Assembly: GCA_021737785.1 (NCBI GenBank)
Contig: JAIPDI010000017.1
Coordinates: 32,198 to 96,197 of the forward strand
Direction: 5' to 3'
Length of the DNA stretch: 64,000 nt
Source: Deltaproteobacteria bacterium
Lineage (GTDB): Bacteria > Desulfobacterota > DSM-4660 > Desulfatiglandales > Desulfatiglandaceae
Of the stretch, positions 1 to 9,007 are shown in pieces. Position numbers and translations under genes: made by a program. How positions within the stretch are numbered: position 1 is the stretch's first letter; every line of letters begins with the position of its first letter. The notes below the pieces were generated by a model that worked only from the letters and a program-made list of their open reading frames with translations, searched no databases and was not told the origin of the DNA.

Positions 1-1
1 G

Positions 2-820
2 CTCATGAAGATCGGAGCGGACCGGTCATCCTTTATTGTAGGAGTGGGTGGGGGAGTTGTTTCCGACATTACAGGCTTTGTCGCCTCCATATACATGCGG
101 GGCGTCCCATTCGGATTCGTTTCCACCACCCTCCTGTCCCAGGTGGACGCCGGCATCGGCGGGAAAAACGGCGTCAACCTCGGCGGCTACAAGAACATGC
201 TCGGGGTCTTTAATCAGCCGCAATTCGTTATCTGCGACCTGAATCTTCTGAAGACCCTCCCTCGAAGGGAACTCCTCTCGGGCTTCGCCGAGATCGTAAA
301 ACATGCTGTTATCGGGGACCCTGAACTGTTCTCATATCTTGAGACCAATTATGAAAGGGGAGTCTCCCTGGACCCGGAGGTGATAGAGAAACTCGTCTGT
401 GATTCTGTGGCCGTAAAATCAGCCATTGTAAACAGGGATGAAGAAGAGGGGGGCGAGCGGCGGAAGCTCAATTTCGGACACACATTCGGCCACGCCATTG
501 AAAAGACGACAGGCATCTCCCACGGTGAGGCGGTCGGCATCGGTATGGCCATCGCTTCAAGATTGTCCCACAAAAGGGGATATTTGACCCTTGAAACGGC
601 GGAACGAATAGAGGCACTCATTAGGAAACTCGGGCTTCCAATCCGCTCTCACTGTGCACCCGGGGAGCTTCTTGACGCCATAAGAAAGGATAAAAAACGA
701 AATGGGAGCAGCATCCGTTTTGTGCTCCTCAAGGCGATGGGCCACGCGGTGGTGGAAGAGATGCCGATCCATGAATTGGGAGACACAATATGCGGCGGCG
801 CGTCGCCGATGGCGTTATGA
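2..820 (+). CDS. aroB: 3-dehydroquinate synthase, C-terminal three quarters (cut by window start)
   Basis: Second step of the shikimate pathway: cyclises DAHP to 3-dehydroquinate with NAD and a divalent metal in the cytoplasm. The open frame runs in from the window edge; the first visible ATG (position 5) is internal, because the family is about 360 residues long and only about 272 are here. Visible family motifs are GGGVVSDITGF (NAD site; the usual motif has GD, here SD), STTLLSQVDAGIGGKNG, the glutamate-bearing GFAEIVKHAV, and the metal-binding histidines in GHTFGHAIE and HGEAVGIGM. It is the first gene of an aromatic amino acid group (pheA, tyrA, aroE, aroA follow on the same strand), but 400 bp separate it from pheA. 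Identification is firm. Confidence 0.93.
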   Translation, partial: LMKIGADRSSFIVGVGGGVVSDITGFVASIYMRGVPFGFVSTTLLSQVDAGIGGKNGVNLGGYKNMLGVFNQPQFVICDLNLLKTLPRRELLSGFAEIVKHAVIGDPELFSYLETNYERGVSLDPEVIEKLVCDSVAVKSAIVNRDEEEGGERRKLNFGHTFGHAIEKTTGISHGEAVGIGMAIASRLSHKRGYLTLETAERIEALIRKLGLPIRSHCAPGELLDAIRKDKKRNGSSIRFVLLKAMGHAVVEEMPIHELGDTICGGASPMAL

Positions 821-1220
821 TATTTGCCGGCGTGAATCGATTCGAATGCAACTAATATTTCTGTTCTTTGATGATGAGTATGGGAGGATGGGCAGGAGCG
901 GATCGATCCGTACGTGAATACCTTATTTCCCGGTCTTCTGTCGTGAAAGACAAGGAAATATGGCCATCCTTCCTTTGCACGCTTAGCCTGCCGTCATTCC
1001 GGCACGTTCCCGGCCGGAATCCAGAAATACGGCGGACTGGATTCCGGCTAAGGGCATGCCGGAATGACGGGACAGCACCAGCCGTCTTGGTTGCGATTAT
1101 CCGCTTTAGATATTGTCCTATGATGCGATATGGGGCGGGATTTGTGAATACATACCCGCCTGCAGGCACAGCGCCTGCGAAAAACGATTATGTTCAAAAA
1201 GATGTTTAACGAGGTGAATC
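821..1220. other. Intergenic region between aroB and pheA
   Basis: Four hundred bases without a convincing gene. Short frames on both strands lack ribosome sites and recognisable protein sequence. The notable content is the large inverted repeat at 990-1071. Just before pheA there is a GAGGTG ribosome site at about 1210-1215. Confidence 0.6.
990..1071. repeat. Long imperfect inverted repeat, REP/MITE-like
   Basis: Two arms of about 34 bases (roughly 991-1024 and 1037-1071) are near-perfect reverse complements around a 12-base loop. Each outer end carries CCGTCATTCCGGCA or its complement and each inner end CCGGAATCCAG. Such CATTCCGGC palindromes occur as dispersed intergenic repeats in many proteobacteria. 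There is no T-run, so it is not a typical terminator. Whether it is repeated elsewhere in this genome cannot be seen here. Confidence 0.75.
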
Positions 1221-2276
1221 ATGAATCTGAAAGAGATCAGGAAAAAGATCGACAGCATTGATGGGCAGATCCTGCAGCTTTTAAACAGCAGGATGGAACA
1301 GGTCCTGATAGCGAAAAAGTTCAAGACCGAGGTTGAGGACGTCAAGAGAGAAAAGGAGATCCTGGATAGAATACGAAATCGCCACTCAGGGCTCATTCAC
1401 GCGGGATTTGTAGAAAAAATCTTTGACGGCATCATTCACGAAAGCAAGAGACTCCAGCGCGATCATTACGATCTCATTGCGTTTCAGGGAGAACATGGGG
1501 CTTACAGTGAAGAGGCGTCCATCCTCTGGAACAGCCGCATGGTCCCCTTTCCATGCAATACGTTCGCGGATGTCTTCGAAGGGGTTCAATCCGGACTCTA
1601 CGACTATGGCATCGTTCCCGTGGAAAACACACTGGGCGGTTCCGTGGACCAGGTCAATCAACTCCTCATCCGTGTCGATCTCCATGTGGTCGGGGCCATT
1701 GAACTCCCCGTACGCCATTGTCTCCTTGCACTCCCTGAAACGGACCACAGAGAGATCCGGAGCGTCTTTTCCCATCCCCAGGCCCTTTCCCAATGCCGTC
1801 AATTCCTTGCACGGAATAAACTCGAGCCGATGCCTTATTCAGATACTGCCGGCGCCGCAAAAATGCTCGCAGAAGCACGGCCCAAGCGATCTGCAGCTAT
1901 TGCGAGCCGGCTCTCCGCCCAATTGTATGACCTGGAGCTTATAAAGGAAGGCGTAGAGGACATGGAGAGGAATATGACTCGATTTCTTGTCCTGGCCAGG
2001 GAAAAGGCCGTTGGAAAGGGGGACAAATGCTCTGTTGTTTTTTCCACGGCGCACAAGGCGGGTACGCTCTTTAATGTGCTCCAGGTATTTGCGGAGAAGA
2101 CAATCAACCTCACACGGATAGAGTCGATTCCCAATGAGCCCGGTGACTATGCCTTTTTCCTCGATTTCGAGGGGTCGGACCAGGACCGGCCCGTCATGGA
2201 AGCACTTAAAGAGGTCGAAAAGATGACGACCCGGTTCCGGCTGATGGGATGCTACACAGAGAGGAGGGTCCGATGA
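1221..2276 (+). CDS. pheA: Bifunctional chorismate mutase / prephenate dehydratase (P-protein)
   Basis: Converts chorismate to prephenate and on to phenylpyruvate for phenylalanine synthesis. Residues 1-80 are an all-helical AroQ chorismate mutase domain. Residues 85-262 are prephenate dehydratase, with AFQGEHGAYSEEA, the VPVENTLGGSV loop and the catalytic NMTRF segment (T253-R254-F255). Residues 270-345 are an ACT domain for phenylalanine feedback, carrying ESIP where ESRP is usual. Its 351 residues match the family length. A GAGGTG ribosome site precedes the ATG. The stop overlaps the tyrA start as ATGA, so the two are translationally coupled. Confidence 0.95.
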   Translation: MNLKEIRKKIDSIDGQILQLLNSRMEQVLIAKKFKTEVEDVKREKEILDRIRNRHSGLIHAGFVEKIFDGIIHESKRLQRDHYDLIAFQGEHGAYSEEASILWNSRMVPFPCNTFADVFEGVQSGLYDYGIVPVENTLGGSVDQVNQLLIRVDLHVVGAIELPVRHCLLALPETDHREIRSVFSHPQALSQCRQFLARNKLEPMPYSDTAGAAKMLAEARPKRSAAIASRLSAQLYDLELIKEGVEDMERNMTRFLVLAREKAVGKGDKCSVVFSTAHKAGTLFNVLQVFAEKTINLTRIESIPNEPGDYAFFLDFEGSDQDRPVMEALKEVEKMTTRFRLMGCYTERRVR

Positions 2277-3046
2277 AGATACTCATACTGGGTGCCGGTC
2301 ATATGGGTGCGTGGCTGGTGGAAGAGCTCTGCCTCGATCACGAAATGGCTGTTTACGACCTGGACCGAAGAAAGCTCAAATACTTCTTCAACGTTACAAG
2401 GATTCTTGAACCCTCCGAGGCAAAGGGGTTCGACCCCGAGATCCTCATTAACGCAGTGAGCATCGCCAATATCCGTGAGGCATTTGAAGATTTTCTTCCC
2501 CACCTGTCCGAGGAATGCATCCTTTCGGACATCGCCTCGGTAAAGACCGGAATACACGCGCTGTATAGGAGCCTGGGAAGGAGATTCGTCTCCACCCATC
2601 CCATGTTCGGTCCTACCTTTGCCAATATCAGGGACCTCCGAAATGAAAATGCCATCATCATCAAGGAGTCCGACGAGGAGGGAAAGGCCTTTTTCAGGAA
2701 TCTCTATGAAGGGATTCGTCTCAATGTCTACGAGTACACCTTTGACGAACATGATCAGACAATCGCCTATTCCCTCTCCATCCCCTTTGCCTCAAGCATG
2801 ATGTTTGCAGCCACCATGAAACAACAGGAGGCCCCCGGGACCACTTTTAGAAAACATCTCGATATTGCAAGAGGACTCTTTTCTGAGGATGATCACCTTC
2901 TTTCCGAGATCATGTTCAATCCCCACACGGTCAGGCAGATCGAGGCCATCAGTTCCAGCCTCACCTATCTGACCCACATTATCAGGGGAAGGGATTATGA
3001 AGAGATGCAGAAGTTTCTCAACCGGCTCCGGCAGAATATCCAGTAG
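2273..3046 (+). CDS. tyrA: Prephenate dehydrogenase
   Basis: Oxidative decarboxylation of prephenate to 4-hydroxyphenylpyruvate in tyrosine synthesis. The N-terminus is a Rossmann fold with ILGAGHMGAW, and the family motif STHPMFGPTF lies near residue 113. At 257 residues it is a short, catalytic-core version with no chorismate mutase or ACT domain. The ATG at 2273 is preferred over an in-frame ATG at 2249: it has GAGGAGG just upstream and overlaps the pheA stop in an ATGA junction. An arogenate-specific enzyme cannot be excluded from sequence alone. Confidence 0.88.
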   Translation: MKILILGAGHMGAWLVEELCLDHEMAVYDLDRRKLKYFFNVTRILEPSEAKGFDPEILINAVSIANIREAFEDFLPHLSEECILSDIASVKTGIHALYRSLGRRFVSTHPMFGPTFANIRDLRNENAIIIKESDEEGKAFFRNLYEGIRLNVYEYTFDEHDQTIAYSLSIPFASSMMFAATMKQQEAPGTTFRKHLDIARGLFSEDDHLLSEIMFNPHTVRQIEAISSSLTYLTHIIRGRDYEEMQKFLNRLRQNIQ

Positions 3047-3103
3047 AAACGCGACCAATATGAGGCGCAAGGCGCCAGGGGATCATCCAGCAGCGAGGAA
3101 CAT

Positions 3104-3943
3104 ATGGAAAACGCTCCTGCCACAAGGGTGGATCAGTACACCGAGCTTTATGGTGTGATAGGAAACCCGGTCAGGCATTCCCTCAGCCCGGCGCTTCACA
3201 ATGCCGCTTTTTCCGCGATAGGTCTCAATGCGGTCTACCTCGCCTTTGAACCCGAAGATATTGGGGCATGTGCACGGGGAATACAGGCGCTCGGCATCAG
3301 AGGGGTAAGTGTTACGACCCCCTTCAAGTCATCGGTGATCCCATATCTCAGTGAAATGGATCCCCTTGCAAAAAAGATCGGTGCGGTCAACACCATCGTG
3401 AATACAACCAACGGCCTGATGGGATATAATACCGACGCTCTCGGGGCCTTAAAAGCGCTGCAAGAAGAGATGGATCTTTTTGGAAAGCGCTGCATCCTCG
3501 TGGGAGCAGGGGGTGCGGCACGCGCCATCGGGTTCACTCTCAAAGAAAACGGGGCCACGCTATCGGTGGTCAACCGGTCCCGCCATCGCGGAGAAGGGCT
3601 TGCCCGCTCATTAGGATGCGAATTCATCCCTTTGGGGGATATTGCAGCGGCCAGTGGCGATCTCCTGATTCAGACCACGCCCGTCGGAATGTGGCCCCAT
3701 GTGGATCAGTGCCCGGTCCCCGAGCGGATCTTGAAACAGGGAATGGTGGTCATGGACATCGTTTATCACCCCTCTGAGACCCGGCTCCTGAGAATGGCCA
3801 GGGCAAGGGGCTGCATCACCATCAGCGGCACCCGGATGTTGATTCATCAAGGGGCCGAACAATTCAGGCTGTGGACAGGGATTGAACCGCCGCTGTCGAT
3901 TATGAATATGGCGATAAAGGAGGCCCTTCCGGGACAGAAATGA
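3104..3943 (+). CDS. aroE: Shikimate 5-dehydrogenase
   Basis: NADPH-dependent reduction of 3-dehydroshikimate to shikimate. The 279 residues contain the substrate-binding VRHSLSP near residues 22-28, the catalytic lysine in TTPFKSSV, GYNTDALGAL, the nucleotide-binding GAGGAARAI, and VVNRSRHR contacting the adenosine phosphate. It lies 57 bp after tyrA, and its stop overlaps the aroA start (ATGA at 3940-3943). The frame before 3104 has no better start. Confidence 0.94.
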   Translation: MENAPATRVDQYTELYGVIGNPVRHSLSPALHNAAFSAIGLNAVYLAFEPEDIGACARGIQALGIRGVSVTTPFKSSVIPYLSEMDPLAKKIGAVNTIVNTTNGLMGYNTDALGALKALQEEMDLFGKRCILVGAGGAARAIGFTLKENGATLSVVNRSRHRGEGLARSLGCEFIPLGDIAAASGDLLIQTTPVGMWPHVDQCPVPERILKQGMVVMDIVYHPSETRLLRMARARGCITISGTRMLIHQGAEQFRLWTGIEPPLSIMNMAIKEALPGQK

Positions 3944-5220
3944 CGTACATCGACCCCCCATCCAGATTAAACGCGGTGGTTCGAATACCCGGCTCCAAGA
4001 GCGTTACCCACAGGGCCGTCATAGCCGCCAGCCTGGCAAACGGGAAGAGTGTGCTCAACCATTTCCTGGAATGCGAAGACACCCTCTATACCATCAACGC
4101 CTTGCGCAAGCTGGGCGTAATGATCGCCATAGACAGGGATAGCCTGATTGTGGAGGGGCGAGGCAGATCGATCGGCACAGGTCCTTTTAGAGGAAAGCTC
4201 TATCTGGGCAATTCCGGAACCTCCTTTCGGCTCCTTCTGTCGGTGGTGGCCCTGTGCAGGGGTGAGTTTTTGATGACCGGCACAGAGAGGATGAAGCAGC
4301 GGCCGATCGGTCCTCTGGTTGCGGCCCTCAACAGTTTAGGGGTTAACGCCTCCTGCATTGAACAGGAGGGGTGTCCTCCGGTGCGCATCCGGGCCGGCGG
4401 CATCCGGGGCGGAAGGGTTTCCGTATCAGGAAATCAGAGCAGCCAGTTTCTCTCGTCCCTCCTCCTGTCAGCCCCCTATGCAGACGCTGATATCGATGTG
4501 GAGGTCACAGGACGACTGGTCTCAAGCCCATACGTGGACATGACCCTCCAGGTAATGGATCAGTTCGGGATCCGCACCCATCGGGATCATTATGGATGGT
4601 TCCAAGTCTCTTCAGGTCAGGGCTATAAAGCCCGGGAATTGACCATCCCGGGGGATGCCTCTTCCGCATCCTATTTCTGGGCCGGGGCAGCGGTCACCGG
4701 CGGGAAAATCGTCACCAGTAATATCCATCCGTATACGACCCGGCAGGGCGATATCAGGTTTCTGGAAATCTTGGAGAGGATGGGGTGTATCATCGAAAAG
4801 GCATCCGATTCTGTGACCGTTCACGGCGGGAATCTTTCAGGGATAGACGTGGATATGAGTGATCTTCCGGACATGGTCCCAACCCTGGCGGCAGTGGCGC
4901 TCTTTGCCAGGGGAAGGACGGCCATTCGAAACGTTGCCCACCTCAGGCACAAGGAGAGCGACCGGCTGAATGCCCTGGCACTCGAATGGGGCCGTATCGG
5001 GGGCCGTGTGAGAGAACTTCCGGATGGTCTCATTATCGACGGAGGCGCGCCCCTGACAGGGACTCTGACAGATCCTCACAACGATCATCGTCTGGCCATG
5101 GCTCTGTCAGTAGTGGGTTTACGGGTTCCACACCTCGACCTTCAGGATAAGGCCTGCGTGGAGAAGTCGTTCCCGGCCTTCTGGAGGCTGTGGAACCCGC
5201 TTCAATGGAACAAGGATTAA
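3940..5220 (+). CDS. aroA: 3-phosphoshikimate 1-carboxyvinyltransferase (EPSP synthase)
   Basis: Joins phosphoenolpyruvate to shikimate 3-phosphate. The 426-residue protein is full length and shows PGSKSVTHRA near the N-terminus, LGNSGTSFRLL, the QSSQFLSSLL segment, RHKESDRLNALA and the C-terminal DPHNDHRLAMA. The LGNSGTSFRLL stretch and the neighbouring loop with ERMKQRPIGPL line the PEP/glyphosate pocket; I cannot decide class I or II by eye. It ends the aromatic operon. About 300 bases without a gene follow. Confidence 0.95.
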   Translation: MTYIDPPSRLNAVVRIPGSKSVTHRAVIAASLANGKSVLNHFLECEDTLYTINALRKLGVMIAIDRDSLIVEGRGRSIGTGPFRGKLYLGNSGTSFRLLLSVVALCRGEFLMTGTERMKQRPIGPLVAALNSLGVNASCIEQEGCPPVRIRAGGIRGGRVSVSGNQSSQFLSSLLLSAPYADADIDVEVTGRLVSSPYVDMTLQVMDQFGIRTHRDHYGWFQVSSGQGYKARELTIPGDASSASYFWAGAAVTGGKIVTSNIHPYTTRQGDIRFLEILERMGCIIEKASDSVTVHGGNLSGIDVDMSDLPDMVPTLAAVALFARGRTAIRNVAHLRHKESDRLNALALEWGRIGGRVRELPDGLIIDGGAPLTGTLTDPHNDHRLAMALSVVGLRVPHLDLQDKACVEKSFPAFWRLWNPLQWNKD

Positions 5221-5525
5221 TCCGCGTGAACGGTACCAACTCCTCCGCAGGGTGGGGAGAAGTCACCACCGAAGATTCCACCTCCGGATCGGCATGAGGA
5301 AATTTAAGGTTCTTACCCCATGCAAATAGGGTTTTTACCCCATTGTTGGAAGGTTGAAACACAAACATAATGTCTTCCATTGCTGGGAACCTCCTTTTCC
5401 CGCGAAGAGAGTGCGATGCTGGAAAGTATTTCAAATGATGGTCCGTGACTATCACCAGAACTGGAGAAGGAGCTTGCCGGGACTTTTTTTGTGAACGACC
5501 TGGACTAAATGAGGAGGTAAAGATC
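5221..5525. other. Intergenic region after aroA
   Basis: About 305 bases with no credible gene. No strong terminator hairpin with a T-run is visible after aroA. A GAGGAGG ribosome site at about 5511-5517 serves the following lipoprotein gene and decides its start at 5526. Confidence 0.5.
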
Positions 5526-5915
5526 ATGGGGAAAAAGAGAATGGCGGGGTCCATAGGCATCATGGCCGTATTCTTCTGGGCACTGGCCATCGGAGCGTGC
5601 GCAACCAACGGGAAGGTGCCTTCAGAGAAGATACGGAATGCCGAGCAGGCAATTGATCGGGCACGGCAGAATGGCGCGGTCGCCTATGCGCCTTTGGAGA
5701 TAAGATTGGCGGAAGACAAGCTGAAAGCAGCCGAAGAGGCCATGAAAAAGGAAGAATATGAGACTGCGCGACGTCTCGCGGATGAGGCCTTTGTGGATGC
5801 CCAGGTTGCCGAACAAAAGGCCCAAGGTGCAAAATCTCTGGAAGCGGCTCAAGAGCTGCAGAAAACCGTAGACACCCTGCGTCGTGAGTTAAAGCAGAAA
5901 CCAGCCACGGACTGA
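5526..5915 (+). CDS. DUF4398-like envelope lipoprotein
   Basis: A 129-residue protein with a basic N-terminus, a hydrophobic stretch and a lipobox-like IGAC, so probably a lipid-anchored periplasmic protein. After the signal the sequence is almost entirely charged helix rich in Ala, Glu, Lys and Arg, in repeats like those of DUF4398 proteins (AEQAIDRARQ, LAEDKLKAAEEA). The start at 5526 follows a clear GAGGAGG; a frame from 5445 would add an unlikely leader. The next gene carries a similar helical repeat in front of an OmpA domain, so the two look like paralogues and probably form one envelope operon. The exact role is unknown. Confidence 0.75.
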   Translation: MGKKRMAGSIGIMAVFFWALAIGACATNGKVPSEKIRNAEQAIDRARQNGAVAYAPLEIRLAEDKLKAAEEAMKKEEYETARRLADEAFVDAQVAEQKAQGAKSLEAAQELQKTVDTLRRELKQKPATD

Positions 5916-5953
5916 TGATTTTCTGAGTGGAAATGTTCGAAAAGGAGATAATT

Positions 5954-6907
5954 ATGAAAAGGATTCGTATTTTTTCGCTATCCCGCTATCCGGGATTCGC
6001 CCTGCTGATCCTCCTTGCAGTGGCTCTGACAGGATGCGCCACGACCCCCAAAGCCAATGATGCCATTGATCGGGCAGAAGCCGCCCTAAAAAGCGCACAG
6101 TCAAACCCCGATATCGTTGCCAATGCTCCTGTTGCGCTTTACGAGGCACGTCAGGCACTGGATCAGGCAAAAGAGGCTGAAGACCTCGGAGAAGCCACGC
6201 ACCTGGCCTATATTGCTGAAAAAAAGGCCCAACTGGCTGCCGAGATATCTGAAACCAAAATGGCCCGGGAAAAGTTGACCCTTCTCGGACAGGAAAGAGA
6301 GCAAATCCTTCTTAAAGCAAGGGAACATGAGGCAGAACAGGCCCGCCTGAAAGCGGAGCTCGAACGCAGGCGGAGCGGGATATCACGCCAGCAGGCCCAG
6401 CAGGCCCGCCGGGAAGCTGAGATGTCACTTCAACAGGCTCGACTGGAGCGGGAAAAAGCATTAAAGGCCGAGCAGGCCGCCCAGGAACTGCAAAAGGAAC
6501 TCGAAAAATTGAAGGCCAAACAGACGGACAGGGGCTACGTACTTACGCTCGGAGATATTTTATTCGAGTTCGACAAAGCCCAGCTCTTGCCAGGGGCCAT
6601 GAACACTATCTATCGGTTAGCGGAATTCTTGAAAAAGTATCCGGAGCGCAAGGTCATTGTGGAAGGGCACACCGACGGCGTCGGCAGTGCGGAATATAAT
6701 CTGGGTCTATCTCAGCGCCGGGCCGATTCGGTGAGAGATGCGCTCCTGCGCAGCGGGATAGGACCGGATCGGATCATTTCAAAGGGGTATGGCAAGGACT
6801 ATCCGGTAGCCAGCAACGATACCGAGGCGGGACGGCAGCAGAATCGTCGTGTCGAAGTGGTTATTCTCGAAGAAAGTCAGGATCCGAGACAGCTGTTGCG
6901 TCGATAG
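5954..6907 (+). CDS. OmpA-family lipoprotein with DUF4398-like N-terminal helices
   Basis: A 317-residue outer-membrane-to-peptidoglycan link protein. The N-terminal signal ends in the lipobox LTGC. A DUF4398-like helical segment (IDRAEAALKSAQ) is followed by a long Gln/Arg/Glu coiled coil. The C-terminal 120 residues are an OmpA/MotB domain with the peptidoglycan-binding pattern EGHTDGVGSAEYN, LSQRRADSVRDAL and NRRVEV. The start at 5954 has AAAAGGAG 8-10 bases upstream. It probably acts with the preceding small lipoprotein. A stable hairpin lies 70 bp after the stop. Confidence 0.88.
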   Translation: MKRIRIFSLSRYPGFALLILLAVALTGCATTPKANDAIDRAEAALKSAQSNPDIVANAPVALYEARQALDQAKEAEDLGEATHLAYIAEKKAQLAAEISETKMAREKLTLLGQEREQILLKAREHEAEQARLKAELERRRSGISRQQAQQARREAEMSLQQARLEREKALKAEQAAQELQKELEKLKAKQTDRGYVLTLGDILFEFDKAQLLPGAMNTIYRLAEFLKKYPERKVIVEGHTDGVGSAEYNLGLSQRRADSVRDALLRSGIGPDRIISKGYGKDYPVASNDTEAGRQQNRRVEVVILEESQDPRQLLRR

Positions 6908-7277
6908 CAGACCCATGGTGCTTTCAGGCCACAACCCACTTCAAAAACCCTTTTACCGTTCATGGCGCTTTTATTCCGAGGCCCGGCAGGCCCTCCCTTG
7001 CCGGGCTTCGGATGATCTGATTCGCTGACCCCCGCTCCCTATCTCTTTTCTGGATGACCGCACAATTGTTGTCCGCTTCTCTGAATCTGAGCCCCCCGTT
7101 TTTTCCCGAACCCGCAATATGCGGGCCCGCGTCAGGAGTTTCAGCATTGTCCTGCCATCAGAAAGAGAGGCCGCCAACGCCCGTTGCCCATCAAACTGCT
7201 TGACAGATGGAAAAATGACGACCAATGTAGGCCCCTCAGTGTGAAAGATAACATGATAACGGGCAGGATGCACATAG
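6908..7277. other. Intergenic region between the ompA-like gene and the MFS gene
   Basis: About 370 bases without a credible gene. It contains the hairpin at 6976-7011. The remaining sequence shows no clear promoter. Confidence 0.5.
6976..7011. terminator. Strong hairpin after the ompA-like gene
   Basis: A 13-bp stem with one G-T wobble (CCGAGGCCCGGCA pairing with TGCCGGGCTTCGG) and a 10-base loop. No T-run follows on either strand, so it may stabilise the mRNA end or act as a weak, factor-assisted terminator. Confidence 0.45.
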
Positions 7278-8525
7278 ATGGCAAAGGTTTTCTACGGCTG
7301 GTGGATCGTTCTGGCCACGAGCCTGATTCATGTGTGGGGGGCAGGGACCTTCTATTACGGCTTTACGGCCTTTTTCAATCCGATTGTGGATGAGTTGGGC
7401 TGGAGTTATGCCGCCACCTCATTTGCCGCCTCCCTCAGAAGCATAGAGGGCGGCATCGCTTCCCCTCTTGTTGGTTTTGCAGCGGACAGATACGGCGCCC
7501 GGCGTATTCTTGTACTGGGAAGCATCCTGGGAGGACTCGGATTTATGCTCCTGAGCCGGATCCAGACCCTCTGGTCCTTTTACCTCATTTTCATATTCCT
7601 CTCAGTAGGATCGAGCCTCCTTTTCCCTGTCCCCGGCTGGACTGCCGTAGCCAATTGGTTTGTGAAGAAACGCGGCATGGCCCTGGGCACCCTCTCCGCG
7701 ACCATGGGCATCGCCGGGCTGGTCATCTATCTGGTGAACTGGCTCATAGGGCTCTACGGCTGGCGGCAGACCCTGGTGATCCTGGGGATCGGCATGTGGG
7801 CGATCGGCATCCCATCGGCATTGGTTGTACGAACCCGGCCGGAACCATACGGGCTCCTGCCCGACGGTGACGAGGTCCTCCCTTTGAAACAGGGTCGATC
7901 CACCTCGACCCTGTCTCAGGAGAGTGAGGGCGAAAAGGAATTCACCGCCCGCGCAGCCCTCAAGACCCGGGCGTTCTGGATGCTGGCCATACTCGTGACC
8001 CTTTCCGCGGCCGCGCTTCACGCGGTGGTTGTGCATATCATGCCCTATCTGGTCAGCATCCATTTCAGCCGGGGAACAGCGGGGCTCACGGCATCTCTCC
8101 TCATCCTGGTGAGTGCCATGGGAAGGTTTGCCCTGGGGTGGCTCACCGGCCGGGTGGACACCCGATATCTCATGGCGTTTGCCCTCCTCCTGCAGACCCT
8201 GGGCCTGCTGGCCCTGGCCAATGTCCAGGGCCTGGGTATGGCGGCCCTTTTTGTCGGGCTGTTCGGTCCCGGGTACGGCGGCGTAATTACCCTCAGACTT
8301 ACCATGCAGGCCCAATACTTTGGACGCAAGGCCTTCGGCGCCATTCAGGGAATAATGATGGCCATCATCATCATCGGGACCATGGCAAGCCCCCTCCTGT
8401 CAGGGGTTTGTTTCGACATATACGGGACCTATCGCCCGGCATGGCTGATTATGGCGCTCCTTCTTTTGATCGTCACCCCCCTCTCCATCCTGGCCAGGCC
8501 GCCGAAAATAGCGGCGGCGGCCTGA
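7278..8525 (+). CDS. MFS transporter, oxalate/formate-antiporter-like
   Basis: A 415-residue inner-membrane protein with about 12 hydrophobic segments. It begins with the FYGWWIVLAT signature often seen in OFA/monocarboxylate-type MFS permeases. The loop between segments 2 and 3 has the MFS A-motif variant GFAADRYGARRIL, and the cytoplasmic middle loop (about 195-225) is hydrophilic. The C-half repeats the arrangement with GRFALGWLTGRVDTR. A small organic anion is the likely substrate class, but the substrate itself cannot be read from sequence. It stands alone, with long non-coding stretches on both sides. Confidence 0.8.
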   Translation: MAKVFYGWWIVLATSLIHVWGAGTFYYGFTAFFNPIVDELGWSYAATSFAASLRSIEGGIASPLVGFAADRYGARRILVLGSILGGLGFMLLSRIQTLWSFYLIFIFLSVGSSLLFPVPGWTAVANWFVKKRGMALGTLSATMGIAGLVIYLVNWLIGLYGWRQTLVILGIGMWAIGIPSALVVRTRPEPYGLLPDGDEVLPLKQGRSTSTLSQESEGEKEFTARAALKTRAFWMLAILVTLSAAALHAVVVHIMPYLVSIHFSRGTAGLTASLLILVSAMGRFALGWLTGRVDTRYLMAFALLLQTLGLLALANVQGLGMAALFVGLFGPGYGGVITLRLTMQAQYFGRKAFGAIQGIMMAIIIIGTMASPLLSGVCFDIYGTYRPAWLIMALLLLIVTPLSILARPPKIAAAA

Positions 8526-9007
8526 TGGCGGCGACACCGCCCGATTGGCCCTTTTAACATTAACGATTTCACAAAAAGTCGGAGATTACGGATTGCGCAC
8601 GATCTTAGCGAATCGGCGATCATTCGGAATTCCTAACTTCCCAAGGCGGCCTAACGGCCGCAACCTAAAAAAGGTATGGCGCAAAGCCCAAAAATTTTCC
8701 GGGCGCGCGCGGGGGTCTCTTTCTCCCCCCGGGACATTAAAATAAGCACATAGGGCTTCCTGAATCATTCAGCAAATTGGGATAGGCGAATCGAACCACC
8801 GGTTGGAGACCACTAATGGACCGCCAAACGGTAGATGGAACTTAACGAATTTTAGCTGCTTTTCACTGTGTCTGTACGTAATTGCCCGTCGATGGGTGCA
8901 AGGGTTTTGAGAAAAATCGCTCGATTTGCTTGCATTTTTCGACGACCGATATAATATATTTATAAAAACAATACAATAGGTTATATATTATTCAGGAGAC
9001 CCTGATT
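8526..9007. other. Intergenic region before the EI24-like gene
   Basis: About 480 bases. The first part is GC-rich with short low-quality frames and a C/G-rich patch near 8697-8731. The last 80 bases are very AT-rich and carry the promoter at 8926-8955 and a CAGGAG ribosome site at about 8992. Confidence 0.5.
8926..8955 (+). promoter_or_regulatory. Sigma-70-type promoter for the EI24-like gene
   Basis: TTGCTT at 8926-8931 and TATAAT at 8950-8955 with an 18-base spacer, followed by AT-rich sequence and the ribosome site of the gene starting at 9008. Confidence 0.55.

Noticed and set aside
7602..8315. 237-codon frame on the minus strand
   Set aside because: Antisense to the MFS gene; Gly/His/Pro-rich, no homology evident.
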